NCBI GenBank assembly: GCA_002633025.1
Contig: NMRB01000414.1
Span: forward strand, 257,257 to 321,256
Direction of reading: 5' to 3'
DNA from: Notospermus geniculatus
Lineage: Eukaryota; Nemertea; Pilidiophora; Heteronemertea; Lineidae
DNA length: 64,000 bases
Positions 20,661-32,579 of the stretch are shown here, one piece after another. Made by a program: the position numbers and the translations under genes. The notes under the pieces are model-generated. The model ran no database searches. It had not been told where the DNA came from and was given only the letters and a program-made list of their open reading frames with translations. Each line of letters begins with the position of its first letter. The stretch's first letter is position 1.

Positions 20661-20992
20661 CCAATCTCCGTAACCTGGGTACACTGGTTTAGACGACATT
20701 GTGATAATAGGGAGTTTAAGAAATCAAACGATAAACGTTTAAACTTTACGACAACGTTCACAGAGAAAAAAATCCATTTCAAATGGAGACAAAACGCATC
20801 TCCAACAGCTTGTCCGCAGGGCGTGACGTTTTTGTCTCCATTTGAGACATTTTGTTCCGTCTCATGTCGAGATATTATACCATCTCTAGTCGAGACGATC
20901 ATCGTCTCATGGTCTGGTGAAATGGGCGACTCATCTTGAGTAGTTTTTCATCTCCAAGTGGAGAATACACTCTTAAAAATTTCCTCTGTATT

Positions 20993-23041
20993 TTTAGCTC
21001 AGCTGACCAAAGGTCAGCGGAGCTAGTCATATGTATACTGAGTGGCGTCCGTCTGTGTGTGTGTGTGTCTGTCTGTCTGTCTGTCGTCCGTTAAACTGGC
21101 ACGTTTCGCAACCGCAAGGCCCAGGGTCATGAAAGTTGGTGCAGGGGTAGGCCCTAGGAAGGACTCGAAGCAGGACCAAAAATTTTTGCGATCTGACGTA
21201 CATTCTGCTCTCCAGGGGGCATTTTCCGTAAAATGAAATATCCCAATATCTCAGCCCAGAAGCAACATATCAAATAGAAATTGATAGGGTATGGAGCTTG
21301 ATTTTTGATACACCAAGTGTGATGGTAATTAATTCGAAATTTATTCTCCAGGGGGCGCTAGCTGACAAAATAGAAAACAGCGTTGTTTGAATTTCCCGCG
21401 CCAGTTACTTTGAGGATGTTGGATGCTCTTTTGTTCCTGGAATGAGGAATCATGGGAAATGTGGTGGTGCTTGCAGAAGGTGAATCGAGATGAAATATAC
21501 CTATGATAATGGCATAAAATCCCAATGATCATACACAATTACCTCATGAAATCATACGCGAGTGGTATTTTAGGGTATGATCAAGCAATAACTAAAAGTA
21601 TTTTACACCAAAACTACACAGTCGGTTCAAAATATGACGATATATATTGAGAAAAAATCACAATGATCGAACCGAGCAATGGCGAACTCGGCTTCATGCA
21701 CGTCATTCCAAGCTTCGACTCGGGCTGCTTTCATAGCGTGCTGCCTTAAAAATTGCTAACATCTCACATATTTTGATTATTTGATACATATTTAGTCTGA
21801 CTGGGACCATTAACAATGAAGGGATATGAGAATTTTGATGCAATCAACTGATGTCGATGGGTCTAAGGCCTCGCTTCACGGCTCGATCTTTTTATTGGCT
21901 TCATTCGTCATTTTGAGTCTCCGACTCTGGCCCGTTTTTGTAGTGTATGACAATAAAAAGTCCTTTTATTTCACATATTTAGATAGCTTGATATGTCTTT
22001 GGTTTGATTGGGGCCATCAACGACGAAAGGATAGGGAACTCTGCGTTTATTCAGCTAAAGTTCAGGATACACTCTCACTTTCCACGACGTGAATGGGGCG
22101 CCAGTCATGGAGTTTTGTCTTTGTTTTTCAGTTCACAAACCGAGACGAGACCAATTCTGTCCCAGCCGTTGTTCATCCATCCTCAAGGAAGTTAATGTTG
22201 AACTGTCAGAGACAGATCAACAACATGTTCCATTGACTATTGAATGGTTGAGAACGTCGCCAGCTCAGTCATGTGTACTTTCTCACCTCATCCACCATTA
22301 GTTACGTCATGCATTGGTTCCCATGCATGTATTAACCCCTTCCCACCCAATGCGTCTCAAAAGATATTTACATGTATATCAATTCACGAAGAATTGCAGG
22401 CCCATTATCTAGTATTAACCCATTCTCACCAAGTAGGTCTATGACATCTATCTCGACTCACAGGTGATATGTTAACCCCTTCCCACCCGATGCGAGGGTG
22501 TGGCTTCGAGAGTCAGGTGGGAAGCTAGTATCGGGTACTTACAATGAACATGTAAGGACTACTAGTAGTTGAGCCAAGGTAGTTATGTTTGGTCATGTTT
22601 GGTATCAAACTAAAGGTAATGAAGTGTAGGTTTGAACTGACCTACTTCTATGACCTAGTGACCTACTTAAAGACCAGTTGAGCAAAGGTAGTCATGTTTG
22701 GTATCAAACTAAAGCTAATGAAGTGTAGGTGTGACCTGACCTACTTCCATGACCTAGTGACCTACTTAAAGACCAGTTGAGCCAAGATAGTCATGTTTGG
22801 TATCAAACTAAAGGTACCGGCAATGAAGTGTAGGTGTGACCTGACCTACTTCCATGACCTAGTGACCTACTTAAAGACCAGTTGAGCCAAGATAGTCATG
22901 TTTGGTATCAAACTAAAGGTACCGGTAATTAAGTGTAGGTTTGAACTGGCCTACTTCTATGACCTACTGACCTACTAAGACCAGTTGAACTACACCTCAA
23001 GTCAACTGTCAGCTGAGCGCCAGGCCCATGGGCCTCTTGTT
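20993..23041. mobile_element. TCAGCTGACC...CCCATGGGCC repeat nested in the larger element
   Basis: It begins TTTAGCTCAGCTGACCAAAG with GT-rich GTCTGTCTGTC and GCGTCCGT words. It ends GTCAGCTGAGCGCCAGGCCC and ATGGGCCTCTTGTTA. Start and end share an inverted CAGCTGA. Non-coding; the class could not be assigned. Confidence 0.5.
22569..22985. repeat. Tandem repeat of about 104 bp, four copies
   Basis: Units starting GTTGAGC at 22569, 22677, 22777 and 22881 share TAGTCATGTTTGGTATCAAA, CTAAAGGTA, GAAGTGTAGGT and TGACCTAGTGACCTACTTAA. Spacing is 108, 100, 104 and 103 bp. Confidence 0.85.
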
Positions 23042-23141
23042 ATAGCAAAAGTGTTGGCAGCAGAGTAACACAGCACTGCTGCTGTTATTGAACAGCAAAA
23101 AAGTACTAAAGAAAAAAAAGAGTTCGCAAAGAGTGCATAGT

Positions 23142-23233
23142 GGCCGCCTCGCAGATTCGAACCTGTGTATACCTATATGCTAGATAACTAAACCTAAATA
23201 GTCCTACGCTCTAACCACTACGCTACGGGGGCT
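23142..23233 (-). repeat. tRNA-like unit (SINE head or pseudo-tRNA)
   Basis: The minus strand has an A-box-like GTAGCGTAGTGGTTAGAGCG and a B-box GGTTCGAATCT about 45 bp apart, with GAGCCCCC at the start. The spacing between the boxes is longer than in a standard tRNA and the acceptor arms do not pair well, so this is probably a tRNA-derived SINE head. Confidence 0.5.
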
Positions 23234-24290
23234 CACGCTCGGCCTTGGAAGTTTTCTTTGGGAGATTCGGAAAACCTGCTGTTAAATTCCAGTAAACTAT
23301 TGGTAAATATACAGAAGTTTACAGTAAAATGAATTAACAGCAACAATGCAGTGAAAATTCTGCTGTAAATTTAAAAATATTTTTAATAGTGTGGACCAGT
23401 CTGGTTCACAGCGCATGCGTGACACTGCGCCCATGCATATCTGAAATCCTATCACAATCAGGTAGAGGTGAATAAGTCTCAACTGGAGACATGTGCTGCT
23501 CGACTGGATACAAAGATCTCACCCCGAGATCGCTGAAATTTCAACAAATAATCATGAGACATGTTCGTATCCAGCTGAAATGGTAGGTTTTCATCCTGAG
23601 ATAAGTGTGATCTCGATGAGAGATTTTAGAGTACTCGTTGTCTCTACTGGAGACAAATGACGTATCCTAATTTTCAAGAGATGAAATTGTGTCCAGCCGA
23701 AACAGAAACTCTCATCCTGAGATGAATTCAATCTCCACATGAGATAAGATGTATTTCAAACACGCTTTGAAACCATTTTGTCTCTATTCGAAATGGATTT
23801 TTTTCTCTGTGTTATTTTTTGTACCGGAAAGGCAATATAATCTGGTGAATTCGCAGTACCAAAAATAACGTTGTCGTAAAGTTAACGTTTATTGTTTGAT
23901 TTCTTAAACGCCCTATTGCGACAACCTTGTTGGCCTAATACTATGGGCGGTTATGTCCGCATAAATTAGACGTGCACAAAACGTATTTGTAAGTGTAAAA
24001 CATATGTTTTTGTGCCAAAACAGATATTTCTCTGTAAAAACAGAAATACAAAACATACAAAACGTGATTATGTTCTGCTAAACGTGTGTGTATTCCTAAA
24101 ACGAATATATTTCATGCAAAGCAGATGTAAGTTTGTCGATAAACACGAACGTTTTACCCGATTTTTATATTTTCTCGCAGAGATGTCGGCTCGCAGAGAC
24201 CAAATCGCAGAGATGTTTTCCAAACGAAGACGCTAGATGGCGCTCGATACTATCGTTGTTTTTGTCTGCTGTTTCTCGCTTTGGTTCACG

Positions 24291-24361
24291 GGCCTCAGCG
24301 GCCAAGTGGTTAGCACGCGCGGTTATCTAGCGGAAGGGCGTGGGTTCGAATCCTGTCGTGA
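24291..24361 (+). repeat. tRNA-like unit in the left foldback arm
   Basis: It has the A-box-like GGCCAAGTGGTTAGCACG and the B-box GGTTCGAATCC with near-tRNA spacing. No CCA or good acceptor pairing is seen, and the anticodon arm is poor. Probably a pseudo-tRNA with intact polymerase III promoter boxes. Confidence 0.5.
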
Positions 24362-24761
24362 CATTTTTTTTCATTTCGTTAGTTTCACTTCATTTTATTT
24401 TTTTTTCTTGTCGGCTTTTTATCATATCGATGTCGCGTGGCTGTCAGAAAATTGTGAACAAAATATTGCACACTTTGAGCCAAAATTTTGAAAAATTAGA
24501 CCTAGGCCTAGGCCTATGAAAAATTATTAATCATGAGGCCAACATTTCATCATTAGTACTGTGAAGGGAGAATATCCAAAAAATAAAGCAGAAAGAACGA
24601 CAATTAAGTATTTCTCGTAGGTCTAATTTTTCAAAATTTTGGCTCAAAGAATGCAATATTTTGTTCAGAATTTTCTGACAGCCACGCAAGATCGATATGA
24701 TAAAAGTCGACAACAAAAATTAAAATGAAGTGAAACTAACGAAATGAAAAAAAAATGTCAC

Positions 24762-24833
24762 GACAGGATTCGAACCCATGCCCTTCCGCTTGATAACCGC
24801 CCGTGCTAACCACTTGGCCGCTGAGGCTCGTGC
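24762..24833 (-). repeat. tRNA-like unit in the right foldback arm
   Basis: This is the inverted counterpart of the unit at 24291-24361, with a few substitutions. GGCCAAGTGGTTAGCACG and GGTTCGAATCC are both preserved. Confidence 0.5.
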
Positions 24834-25477
24834 TCCAACTGGCGAGAAGCCTCAGACTAAAACAGCGATAGCATCGAGCGCCATCTAGCGTCTTCGTTTG
24901 GCGAACATCTCTGCGGTTTGGTCTCTGCGAGCCGACACCTCTGCAAGAAAATATATAAAAATCGGGTAAAACTTTCGTGTTTATCGACGAACTTACATCT
25001 GCTTTGCAAGAAATATATTCGTTTTGGGAATACACACACGTTTAGCAGAAAATAATCACGTTTTGTACGATTTGCATGTCTGTTTTTACACAGAAATATC
25101 TGTTTTGGCACAAAAACATATGATTTACACTTACAAATACGTTTTGTGCACGTCTAATTTATGCGGACATAACCGCCCATATAATACCGTCCTGAAACGG
25201 GCCAGCCTGTTCAAACACAGGGAAATCGGTGAGAATATCGAATGCCACAAATTTGACACTCAACCGCCAAGGCTAAAGCTACAGCAAAATGAAAGAGAAT
25301 AAATTCTAGAGGGTTACTGAATAATTAAGACGTGAACGAAGAAATTAATAGTGCGCACCTGTAGGCCCTATTTGGCTCAGTTTTCTTTTGCTACGAACTA
25401 ACGATTATCTATGGTCAGGCCCCGTTTGTTGGCTGTTATTGGTTTGGTTTCAAACATTTCAGTTTGGTCTGCGTTGG

Positions 25478-27086
25478 TGAAATTGTTGCTGCTGCTGCCC
25501 TGATTCGTGCCTTGTTTTACGGCAACACAGCCAATGTTATCCTTAGGTCCTTGCCCGCATTGTTACACTGCGAAGCTTCGATAAGGATTCACTATTGATT
25601 TCATTATGTCAATCAATATTATGTACCCTAGGTCTATCCCATCAGTAAATTTTCGATTGCAAAATGCCAATTGGTCACGTATATTCTTTCTTTCGTTACA
25701 ACTGCAACTGAACGCTACTTACTACAGATTGTTCGAAAAACAGGCATAATGACCTTACACCCGTGTTAAGCGTGTCTATAAATCGTGAAAGAGGTACTGC
25801 AAAGCAAGATAATTTCGCGGCTGGAAATGTTCGCGAATCAAGAATTATAGACGTATTCGCGGCAGGATATTTTCGCGAGTCTCTGCCATTTTTTTCAGTT
25901 TTTTTCACGGACCATATCTATCACTGGGTATTAGAAAACCCTGGACTGAGAAACACTGGATTGGACTGGATTGGATTGGACTGTGGCTCACTGCTCTCCA
26001 CCACCTGCCAGTCATTGGCACCCGTCTGATGACCTTGTGGAAATGAAAATGATGTCAGCTGATATAGGCCTATTTGCCGAAGAATTCTGAAATGGTATAC
26101 ATGTACTGTCCGAAGAAAACGAAAATGCAGTGAATATCTTAGGAAAGATGTTGCATGACCTCATGTCTGATGTGTTGGTCCTATGACATGAACTTTGGAG
26201 GCATATGAAAAATGTGTCTCCACTGGGAAGTAGGCCCAGGCCTATGTGTGACAGAGGGAGTTGAAGTGGGATCTCTTAGCCGACACCTCTGTCAGCAGGA
26301 CACCTCTATATTAAGGACACCAAAATTCAGTCCCAAACTGGTAGGTACTTTCTATTCATTTTGACCTCCGTAATCAGGACACCATCTGTCAGTGGTGAAG
26401 CTGTCTTTAATAGAGAGGTTTTAAATACTGGTACCATTTACAGGTTTCATTTTCTGCTGCCGTGCACTCTTTTATTTTTAATAGTACACTCATTCTGTCG
26501 GTTGTTTTGGAGCATGTTCAGTTTCCTTGCAGTCAATTCAGCAGTTTGTTCTAAAAGAGTATCCATACTTGTATAGGCTATTGAAAACCCTAAATCAAAA
26601 CACTAGCTTTCGAATAGCTCTGCGCTCAGGGCCTACCCATGTTCTGAATTGAATTATCGCAAAGGACGTTTTGACCTCTTGACTCAGGCGGTGGAGAGCA
26701 GTGAGTCACAGTCCAATCCAATCCAATCCAATCCAGTGTTTCTCAGTCCAGGTTTTTCGAATACCCTCTATCACTTGCGTGTATTTATATTAGCGACAGG
26801 AAATTTTCGCGACTCACACACGCGAAATTTTCTTGCTTTACAGTATCCGTTCCCACGATCAACACCATTGAGAATACCAGAGGTTCTTAGCGATCGCTTC
26901 CTTCGTCACAGCAATTTGTCGGCAGTAACTCGACATTTCAACAGCGTCCGGGTTGGTGAAATCTGGTGATGCTGCATGCCTTCGCGACTCCTGCCTTTTC
27001 AGCGGCAACGCTGCCAACATTATCTTTAATCTGGTGGAGTTGATACACTACGAAGGGTAGATAAGGATTAACGATTTCATTATGAA
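25478..27086. repeat. Diverged direct repeats (25478-25620 and 26950-27086) around a foldback
   Basis: Both copies contain GTTGGTGAAAT, GGCAACxCxGCCAA, CACTxCGAAG, GATAAGGATT and GATTTCATTATG in the same order over about 140 bp. They bracket the foldback 25797-26843. Confidence 0.55.
25797..26843. mobile_element. Foldback element with TA duplication
   Basis: It begins CTGCAAAGCAAG and ends CTTGCTTTACAG, flanked by TA on both sides (25795-25796, 26844-26845). Inverted arms of about 160-220 bp contain ATTTTCGCG and, at their inner ends, a GGATT/AATCC pentamer array (TGGATTGGACTGGATTGG against CCAATCCAATCC). The centre has AGGACACC-type words. Non-coding. Confidence 0.7.
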
Positions 27087-27944
27087 TAAAGTTTCAAATG
27101 TGAACTATCGATTCATTTTTTTTTCTTTTGTAACCGGTTTTTACTGTTCGCTTTTCATGGTTATTCTACCGCAGTGGTCCATGATATGGGCATTAAAATT
27201 GGCTTTTGCTTTTTATAAATTAACTGAATTAAGAATTTCCCAATAAATTTAACATTATGCAAGCCGGACTCTTGATATTTTAGACATGCAAACAGATGGA
27301 TATTACCAAGTTATTCTAAAACTTCCAGCCCTAAATATCGAACAGTTTTGACACGACGAAAGAATCAAAATTACAAGTCAAATAAATTGATGCCAAACTG
27401 AAATAATATAATGTCGGGTGGTGCAAAAGTATCACATCGAAATTAAATACATGTACTGCTGATTTCAATAACCATCAAATGGAATTTTCTGAAAGGGGCT
27501 GTCCACTTTCGGAACCATTCTGTACGATTCGTTGTCCAAGTTGTTGATTGGATTAACGATGTTCTGAGTATCACCACGGTGCAAACACTTAAGCACAGCA
27601 ATGCAGTAGCGTACGTTTGCATCATTATTTAGAAAGCTGTATGTATATATCTAGGTATTGGATTGTTTTTCTTCTTAAAGGAGGCAAATGAATTATTATG
27701 TAAATTATTATTAATGCGTTCGTGGAAACGATGCAGTTCAGCATTTTCTTATGTAGAACTTAAGAAAGCAACAGAAGTTAAGAAAGAGGCACGGCAGTCA
27801 ATATCAGACTCAACAATTTCTTATTAGCAAAAATTTTTCATCAAATACAGGGTGGTCCAGAAAAACCTGTGCAATTAGTGTACAGTTTTTCTGTTCAGGG
27901 AAGTGTGAGAGTATAGTTGTACATTTTATCTGAATGCAATATGG
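27087..27944. other. No gene seen
   Basis: AT-rich, with short antisense frames lacking motifs. Confidence 0.4.
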
Positions 27945-28190
27945 ATCTTTGGCTCTCAGAGCTGCGCTATGGACAGATCAAGGCCTGTCACCTCTGAGGT
28001 TCCAGATTCGATCTCTGGTGAGCCACCCCTATCTGAAGAGTCGTCTGTGCTAGTATCAGATGTCTGTCTGATACCGCAGGTTTTGTCCGGGCGTTTCGGG
28101 GTGACAGACGATATAGTCCGGCGAGATGGTCCGGAGGACCATGGCCCCTCCGGACATAAATCATACCTAAATAAATAAATAAATCATACC
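27945..28190 (+). mobile_element. Possible tRNA-derived SINE with (AAAT)n tail
   Basis: A B-box-like AGATTCGATCTC follows an A-box-like stretch near 27960. The unit continues to AAATAAATAAATAAAT at 28168-28187, and AAATCATACCTAA is present on both sides of that tail. The tRNA resemblance is weak. Confidence 0.4.
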
Positions 28191-28251
28191 TAATTTTGTA
28201 ATTAGTCTTTCAATCTTTTCCAGAGTCACAGTGGCCTTATCGCCAACCATA

Positions 28252-28370
28252 GGCCCGTATTCTAGAAGCCTCCTTACTGTATAAGGTCCACTTTAAGCTT
28301 TTGTATTCTGCCCTGCAAACAGTAGCTACAGGTAAACCGTAGAGTTAAGGAAGCTTCTAGAATACGGCCC
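28252..28370. mobile_element. 119-bp MITE, GGCCCGTATTCTAGAAGC ends
   Basis: The ends GGCCCGTATTCTAGAAGC and GCTTCTAGAATACGGCCC are near-perfect inverted repeats, extended by CTCCTTAC/GTTAAGGA. No clear target duplication is visible. Confidence 0.7.
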
Positions 28371-29519
28371 ATAATTTCAGTCAGTAGTAAGGTTAACTCC
28401 GGATACACATGTAGCCAGGTCAGAATTTGGGTGTTGTGTCTTTTGTGACACGCTGTATAGTGGAAGGATCAGGCCTCCCACCTGGCGGCAGAAGCCAGAG
28501 TTGTCGGCCACCTTGATTTCCTTCTGGAAACAACTTAATTTTTTAGCTCTGTAAATTTCCAGTTAAATTCCCTTTTACTCTGCATTTTTCATTCCTGTGA
28601 CCTGGTTGCATCCATCACCCTATTGCCATCTATATCCCGTTGCATTTCCAAGAGTTGTTGTCTTAAGATGTGATCGGATATTTTGGATTTGATTTTCGCC
28701 ATCCACGGCGACTCTCATGTTGGCCATTGGGCTATTGTGGGCCGGAAGTGGCATGCAGTGCACTGATGTGTGTTTGATGCACAGGCAGGTGTGTGTAGGT
28801 CCTACACATTCTACAGTGTTCAAACACACTCCTCCTCCCTGGGTTACACACAGATATCATTTCTTCCACTACTTTTTCCCATGGATGACTCCGCATAGAG
28901 TGAAAGTCTCCTGCCAGCAAGATGGACCTGTCCTTAGATTTCACAGCCATCTGTATCTTTGTTCGGTGTCCAATATCTGCAAACATGCGTGCCAGCTCTT
29001 CATTTATCTTAGGCCTATATCCAGATCTTTCTGTTGACTGACGCAGTAATGAAATAAAGGTATTCTGTCACTTTCTCTCACAGGTTCAAATACGTTGGTC
29101 ACCTTCCTATTTATTCTCTTCTTTTGCACCTTTTTTATGCCTGCCACATAGCCATCGTCTGCCCGAAATATAGAAAGCATTTGATTATAACGTAACTTTT
29201 GCCAGTTAGGATCTTCTAAAACGAATGCGTGGGTTAGTGGCCGTATTTGATCCGATTGTGTACATTTTGAACCGTATGAAGTTTTTTCCTACAATAACTG
29301 CTTTGGAACTGGTGGTCTGACGCGCTATTGTTATTATTCATTTCCCGCCCTTTCTCCTGCCGAAAAGAACCGTATACCCTTCAACATCTTTAACCCACAG
29401 CTTCAGTCACACTGCATGATCTTACTCCACAAAACATCACTTCGTGAACCCTGTCGCCACCCATCCTGACTTATCAGGTCTTTTCCTCCCGTTCCTACGT
29501 GTTTTTATACAAAGCCTGA
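28371..29519. other. No assigned gene; minus-strand frames of unknown origin
   Basis: Minus frames near 28700-29200 include NRKVTNVFEPVRESDRIPL and DRSILLAGDF, which look protein-like. No start, splice structure or family could be established; it may be a decayed transposon gene. Confidence 0.35.
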
Positions 29520-29917
29520 CACAATTCGGGCCATGTAGAGTTAGCGGAGTCAGCAGATCTGGCGGATTTAGCGGATTCTGTATAAAATTGAATAAAATTC
29601 AATGATGAATGGAAACTAATTAAGTAATATAATATTTCATGTGTCCCACAGATTATGAAGGACCGCGAAAATACCTTTTACAGTCGGTAATCCAAATACG
29701 GCGACAAAAATATGGTCTGCGGGAATAGTTCGGCCAGTTGCCGTTCCCGACGCTGTTGCAGCTTTTCCTTTCCAACCTGTGCAGCATATAGAACACTTGA
29801 AAAATTATATTACTAAATTAACTTCCATTTATTATCAAATTTTATTCAATTTTATACCGAGTCCGCTAAATCTGCCAGATCTGCTGATTCCGCTAATTGT
29901 ACATGGCCCACAATTCG
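29520..29917. mobile_element. 380-bp foldback MITE with 9-bp TSD
   Basis: CACAATTCG at 29520-29528 and 29909-29917 flanks an element beginning GGCCATGTAGAGTTAGCGGA and ending TCCGCTAATTGTACATGGCC. Arms of about 110 bp contain CAGATCTGGCGGATTTAGCG and its inverse. A 9-bp duplication points to a Mutator-type transposase. Non-coding. Confidence 0.8.
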
Positions 29918-30239
29918 CGCTACTGGCTGAACCGGTTGCCGCAGAAGAAAATGCGGCCAATCAGCGATGACTTTACAAACGTCGGTGACAGAAGGTTTCC
30001 AGACATGCCAGAACAAACACACTGCAAACCCCCATCACAAGCGAACTGATGCACTGAAACACGTGGATCTCATCTTTATATCATGTACATTTCGCCTATA
30101 GATAGGGGGTCTAACGTATCTTACCTTATTCGAGAAAATATTGGGCTCTTCCAACACAATAAACACGGTGCACAGCATCACGATGACAGGATTCCACGAT
30201 TTTGTGTGTAGATGAGCACCAAGGCAATTAATATGCGAT

Positions 30240-30387
30240 GTAAGCCAGCTACCGGGAGGTGACGTGTGAGGAAGTTTCCAAACTAGTACAAGATTTACCT
30301 GTCAATAAGGCTACTGGTGTAGACAATATCTCCGCTAAAATACTCAAATTGTGTGCGCCTGAGATCTGCCATAGCCTAGCATCCTTG
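30240..30387 (+). pseudogene. LINE reverse transcriptase, upstream part (split by LTR element)
   Basis: The plus frame has YREVTCEEVSKLVQDLPV and NKATGVDNISAKILKLCAPE, the first conserved blocks of a CR1/Jockey-type reverse transcriptase. It is cut at CTTG (30384-30387) by the gypsy-type element and resumes at 43136-43140 in the same frame. The LINE appears 5'-truncated at about 30240. Confidence 0.8.
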
Positions 30388-32105
30388 TGTCACGGCCGAG
30401 CGGTCAGTGTCGATGACACCTTGGTTGGTAGCGGGGACAATTTCTCCTGTTACACCGGGGGACAATGTCGCTGTGAGATTATTTCTCTCACAGGATCGTA
30501 TAAAATCTTTCCAATTGAGTCCACAGGGATTATTTCTCCCTTTATAGTGGAGGGTACTATACTCTATGGAAAAAGGGATTATCTCTCCCTTGTTATAGGC
30601 CTATACGCCGGAAGATTGCACTTCGCGGCAATACAACAGTAAATAACGCCAACACGAGAAAGAGAAGGACGAGTTGTTTTATGTTTTATAAAAACAGTGA
30701 ATTTATTATTTTCTCATAAAATCTCATTCTAGTACATTCATTAGGGATCAGTAGCAGAAGCGTACCAGGCTAGGGGCGGTCTTTCAAAGGATCAGTCACG
30801 GTGCACTGCACTACACAGGTTTCTTGTGTTTCAATAGAGGAGAGAGAGCGAGAGACGTGATCGGTGGAACCAACCAGTCTGACGCGACGCGCGTCACGCC
30901 CGTCTTTTATAGCAACGTCACCGCATCACTGCGCTCAAGAACATCATTACAGGATGATGCGAAAATAGTACAACGTCATCGCTCGCTCTCAAATAATTAG
31001 GCATAATTTCATATATCACTTACTCGAAATTACAATTACAATCACAGTCGGCTTATTAAGGATACATAATTAACACCGAAGATGAGTATTAAAATGTCTA
31101 GAGGTTTTGACGTCAAACCGGATAACTCGAGTGAAATATAAATACGCACGGCCTGCCCGCGCCACCGCACTATTTCAAACAGTAGGCCTAGAAAATCTAC
31201 TGGGTACACGCTAAAAAACCAAGTCTTTATCGCTAGAGGCCTAAAGATTTCAACGTAATGTCAATATTATAAGATTCTGCGAACAATATTTGAGCTGGTA
31301 ATAAAGGTCTAAAATCAGGAAAATCATGTACAGCATCGTATAAATTATTCAAAAAGGGGATACGCTCATCAAAATTGTGCGGCAAATTCAAATCGCGGGG
31401 CTAGGCCATAGGCTACCATGTGCATGAATAGAGTACAGAAATGCGCTCTCAGAAAATATCCCGAAAGGTGTGTTACCGGCGGTAGAATTTACTGAGACTT
31501 CACATATAGAATTAAGATTATTTTTACAATTTTTCCAGAAGGTTTCTTAACACTTTAAGTGACTAGGAATATCATGAAAATAGGAATTAAATGTATAGAA
31601 ATTTCGTTGTCAAGGTAAACAACTTACCAAGGAGACAGGCTTCCAAAGAAGATGCATAAAATTCTCAATCACGCAGGACCAAAGATGTTTCGTCCCATAA
31701 AATGTCCAGTAAAATTAAGAAGTGACATGAAAAAGGTCAAATACCAACTCTAATTACCTAGGATAATCATGTTCAAGAAAACTTAGGAAAAGCATGACAG
31801 CTACTACGAGGGTTTAGAATGACAGCATGAAATTTCAACATGGCCGAAGCCGAAAATATTTAGCACATGTCTCCTAATAAAAGGTGAAATTACCGAAAAA
31901 TACAGAGGAATGAAATCACGACACTTCATGAAATAGACAAATAATATACTAGGAATAGGTACCGTAAGATTTATCACTCTGACGCAGGCCTAAAACAGTT
32001 TAAAATGCAGTAATTTACATGACAGAGAATAGACAGCGAATGCACTGAAGTACCGTGTACATTTTACTATACATTTACGTATATACCATTGACCGAACTG
32101 TTTCA
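30388..32105 (-). repeat. 3' LTR of the gypsy-type element (1718 bp)
   Basis: It begins TGTCACGGCCGAG and ends CTGTTTCA on the plus strand (TGAAACAG...GGCCGTGACA in element sense). It is nearly identical to 41419-43135. Confidence 0.92.
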
Positions 32106-32119
32106 CTACCCCACCCTTA
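32106..32119 (-). promoter_or_regulatory. Polypurine tract
   Basis: On the minus strand AAGGGTGGGGTAG directly precedes the TGAAACAG start of the 3' LTR, the expected site for plus-strand priming. Confidence 0.65.
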
Positions 32120-32294
32120 GTTTAAGCCGCCCCCGGCGCTAACACTAAAGAAACACTCAAGGTTTATCACATACATCACACAACCCGTAACAAAACAACA
32201 ATATTCAGTATTACCACTTACGTGTCTCACACCCAAAAAAACGTACAGGTCGGCTTTAATTTTTTTTAAAAACTATATTTACCTCGGTCTGCAC

Positions 32295-32579
32295 ATAACA
32301 TTTTAGATACAACTCGAACAATTTCAACAATAGACCATCATCAAATAAGTTTCAAGACCACTTACTCTCCGGTATTCCATTTCAATACATATAACATACA
32401 ATTTAGATACGACTCGAACAATTTCAACAATAGACCATCATCAAATAAGTTTCAAGACCACTTACTCTCCGGTATTCCATTTCAATACATATAACATACA
32501 ATTTAGATACGACTCGAACAATTTCAACAATAGACCATCATCAAATAAGTTTCAAGACCACTTACTCTCCGGTATTCCA
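32295..32579. repeat. 100-bp tandem repeat, three copies, inside the gypsy-type element
   Basis: Units with ACTCGAACAATTTCAACAAT at 32312, 32412 and 32512 also share CATCATCAAATAAGTTTC and CTTACTCTCCGGTATTCCA. Shorter decayed copies of ATCATCAAATA and TCTCCGGTATTCCA recur at 32630-32670, 32800-32840 and 32890-32935. They lie between the accessory ORF and the 3' LTR. Confidence 0.85.

Larger units (their letters stand above)
20699..23922. mobile_element. 3.2-kb non-autonomous element with about 100-bp TIRs
   Basis: The left end (20699-20800) and right end (23810-23922) are inverted copies sharing AATAGGG, GTTTAAGAAATCAAAC, ATAAACGTT, TACGACAACGTT and CAGAGAAAAAAATCCATTTC. Next to both ends lie many GAGAC/GAGAT and GTCTC words. 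The middle holds another repeat family (20993-23041) and a tRNA-like unit. No transposase frame is visible. Confidence 0.65.
23942..25181. mobile_element. 1.24-kb palindromic foldback with tRNA-like units and 6-bp TSD
   Basis: The ends are TATGGGCGGTTATGTCCGCA and its inverse, flanked by TAATAC at 23936-23941 and 25182-25187. Each arm is about 560 bp (23942-24506 and 24617-25181), with scattered differences and a loop of about 110 bp. Each arm carries one tRNA-like sequence in opposite orientation. The terminal 20 bp match those of the foldback 4563-5190 except at one or two bases, defining a family. Confidence 0.85.

Noticed and set aside
21042-21236. GT-rich start as a Z-DNA or regulatory tract
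   Set aside because: It is part of the dispersed repeat beginning at 20993 (GTCTGTCTGTC is characteristic of that repeat).
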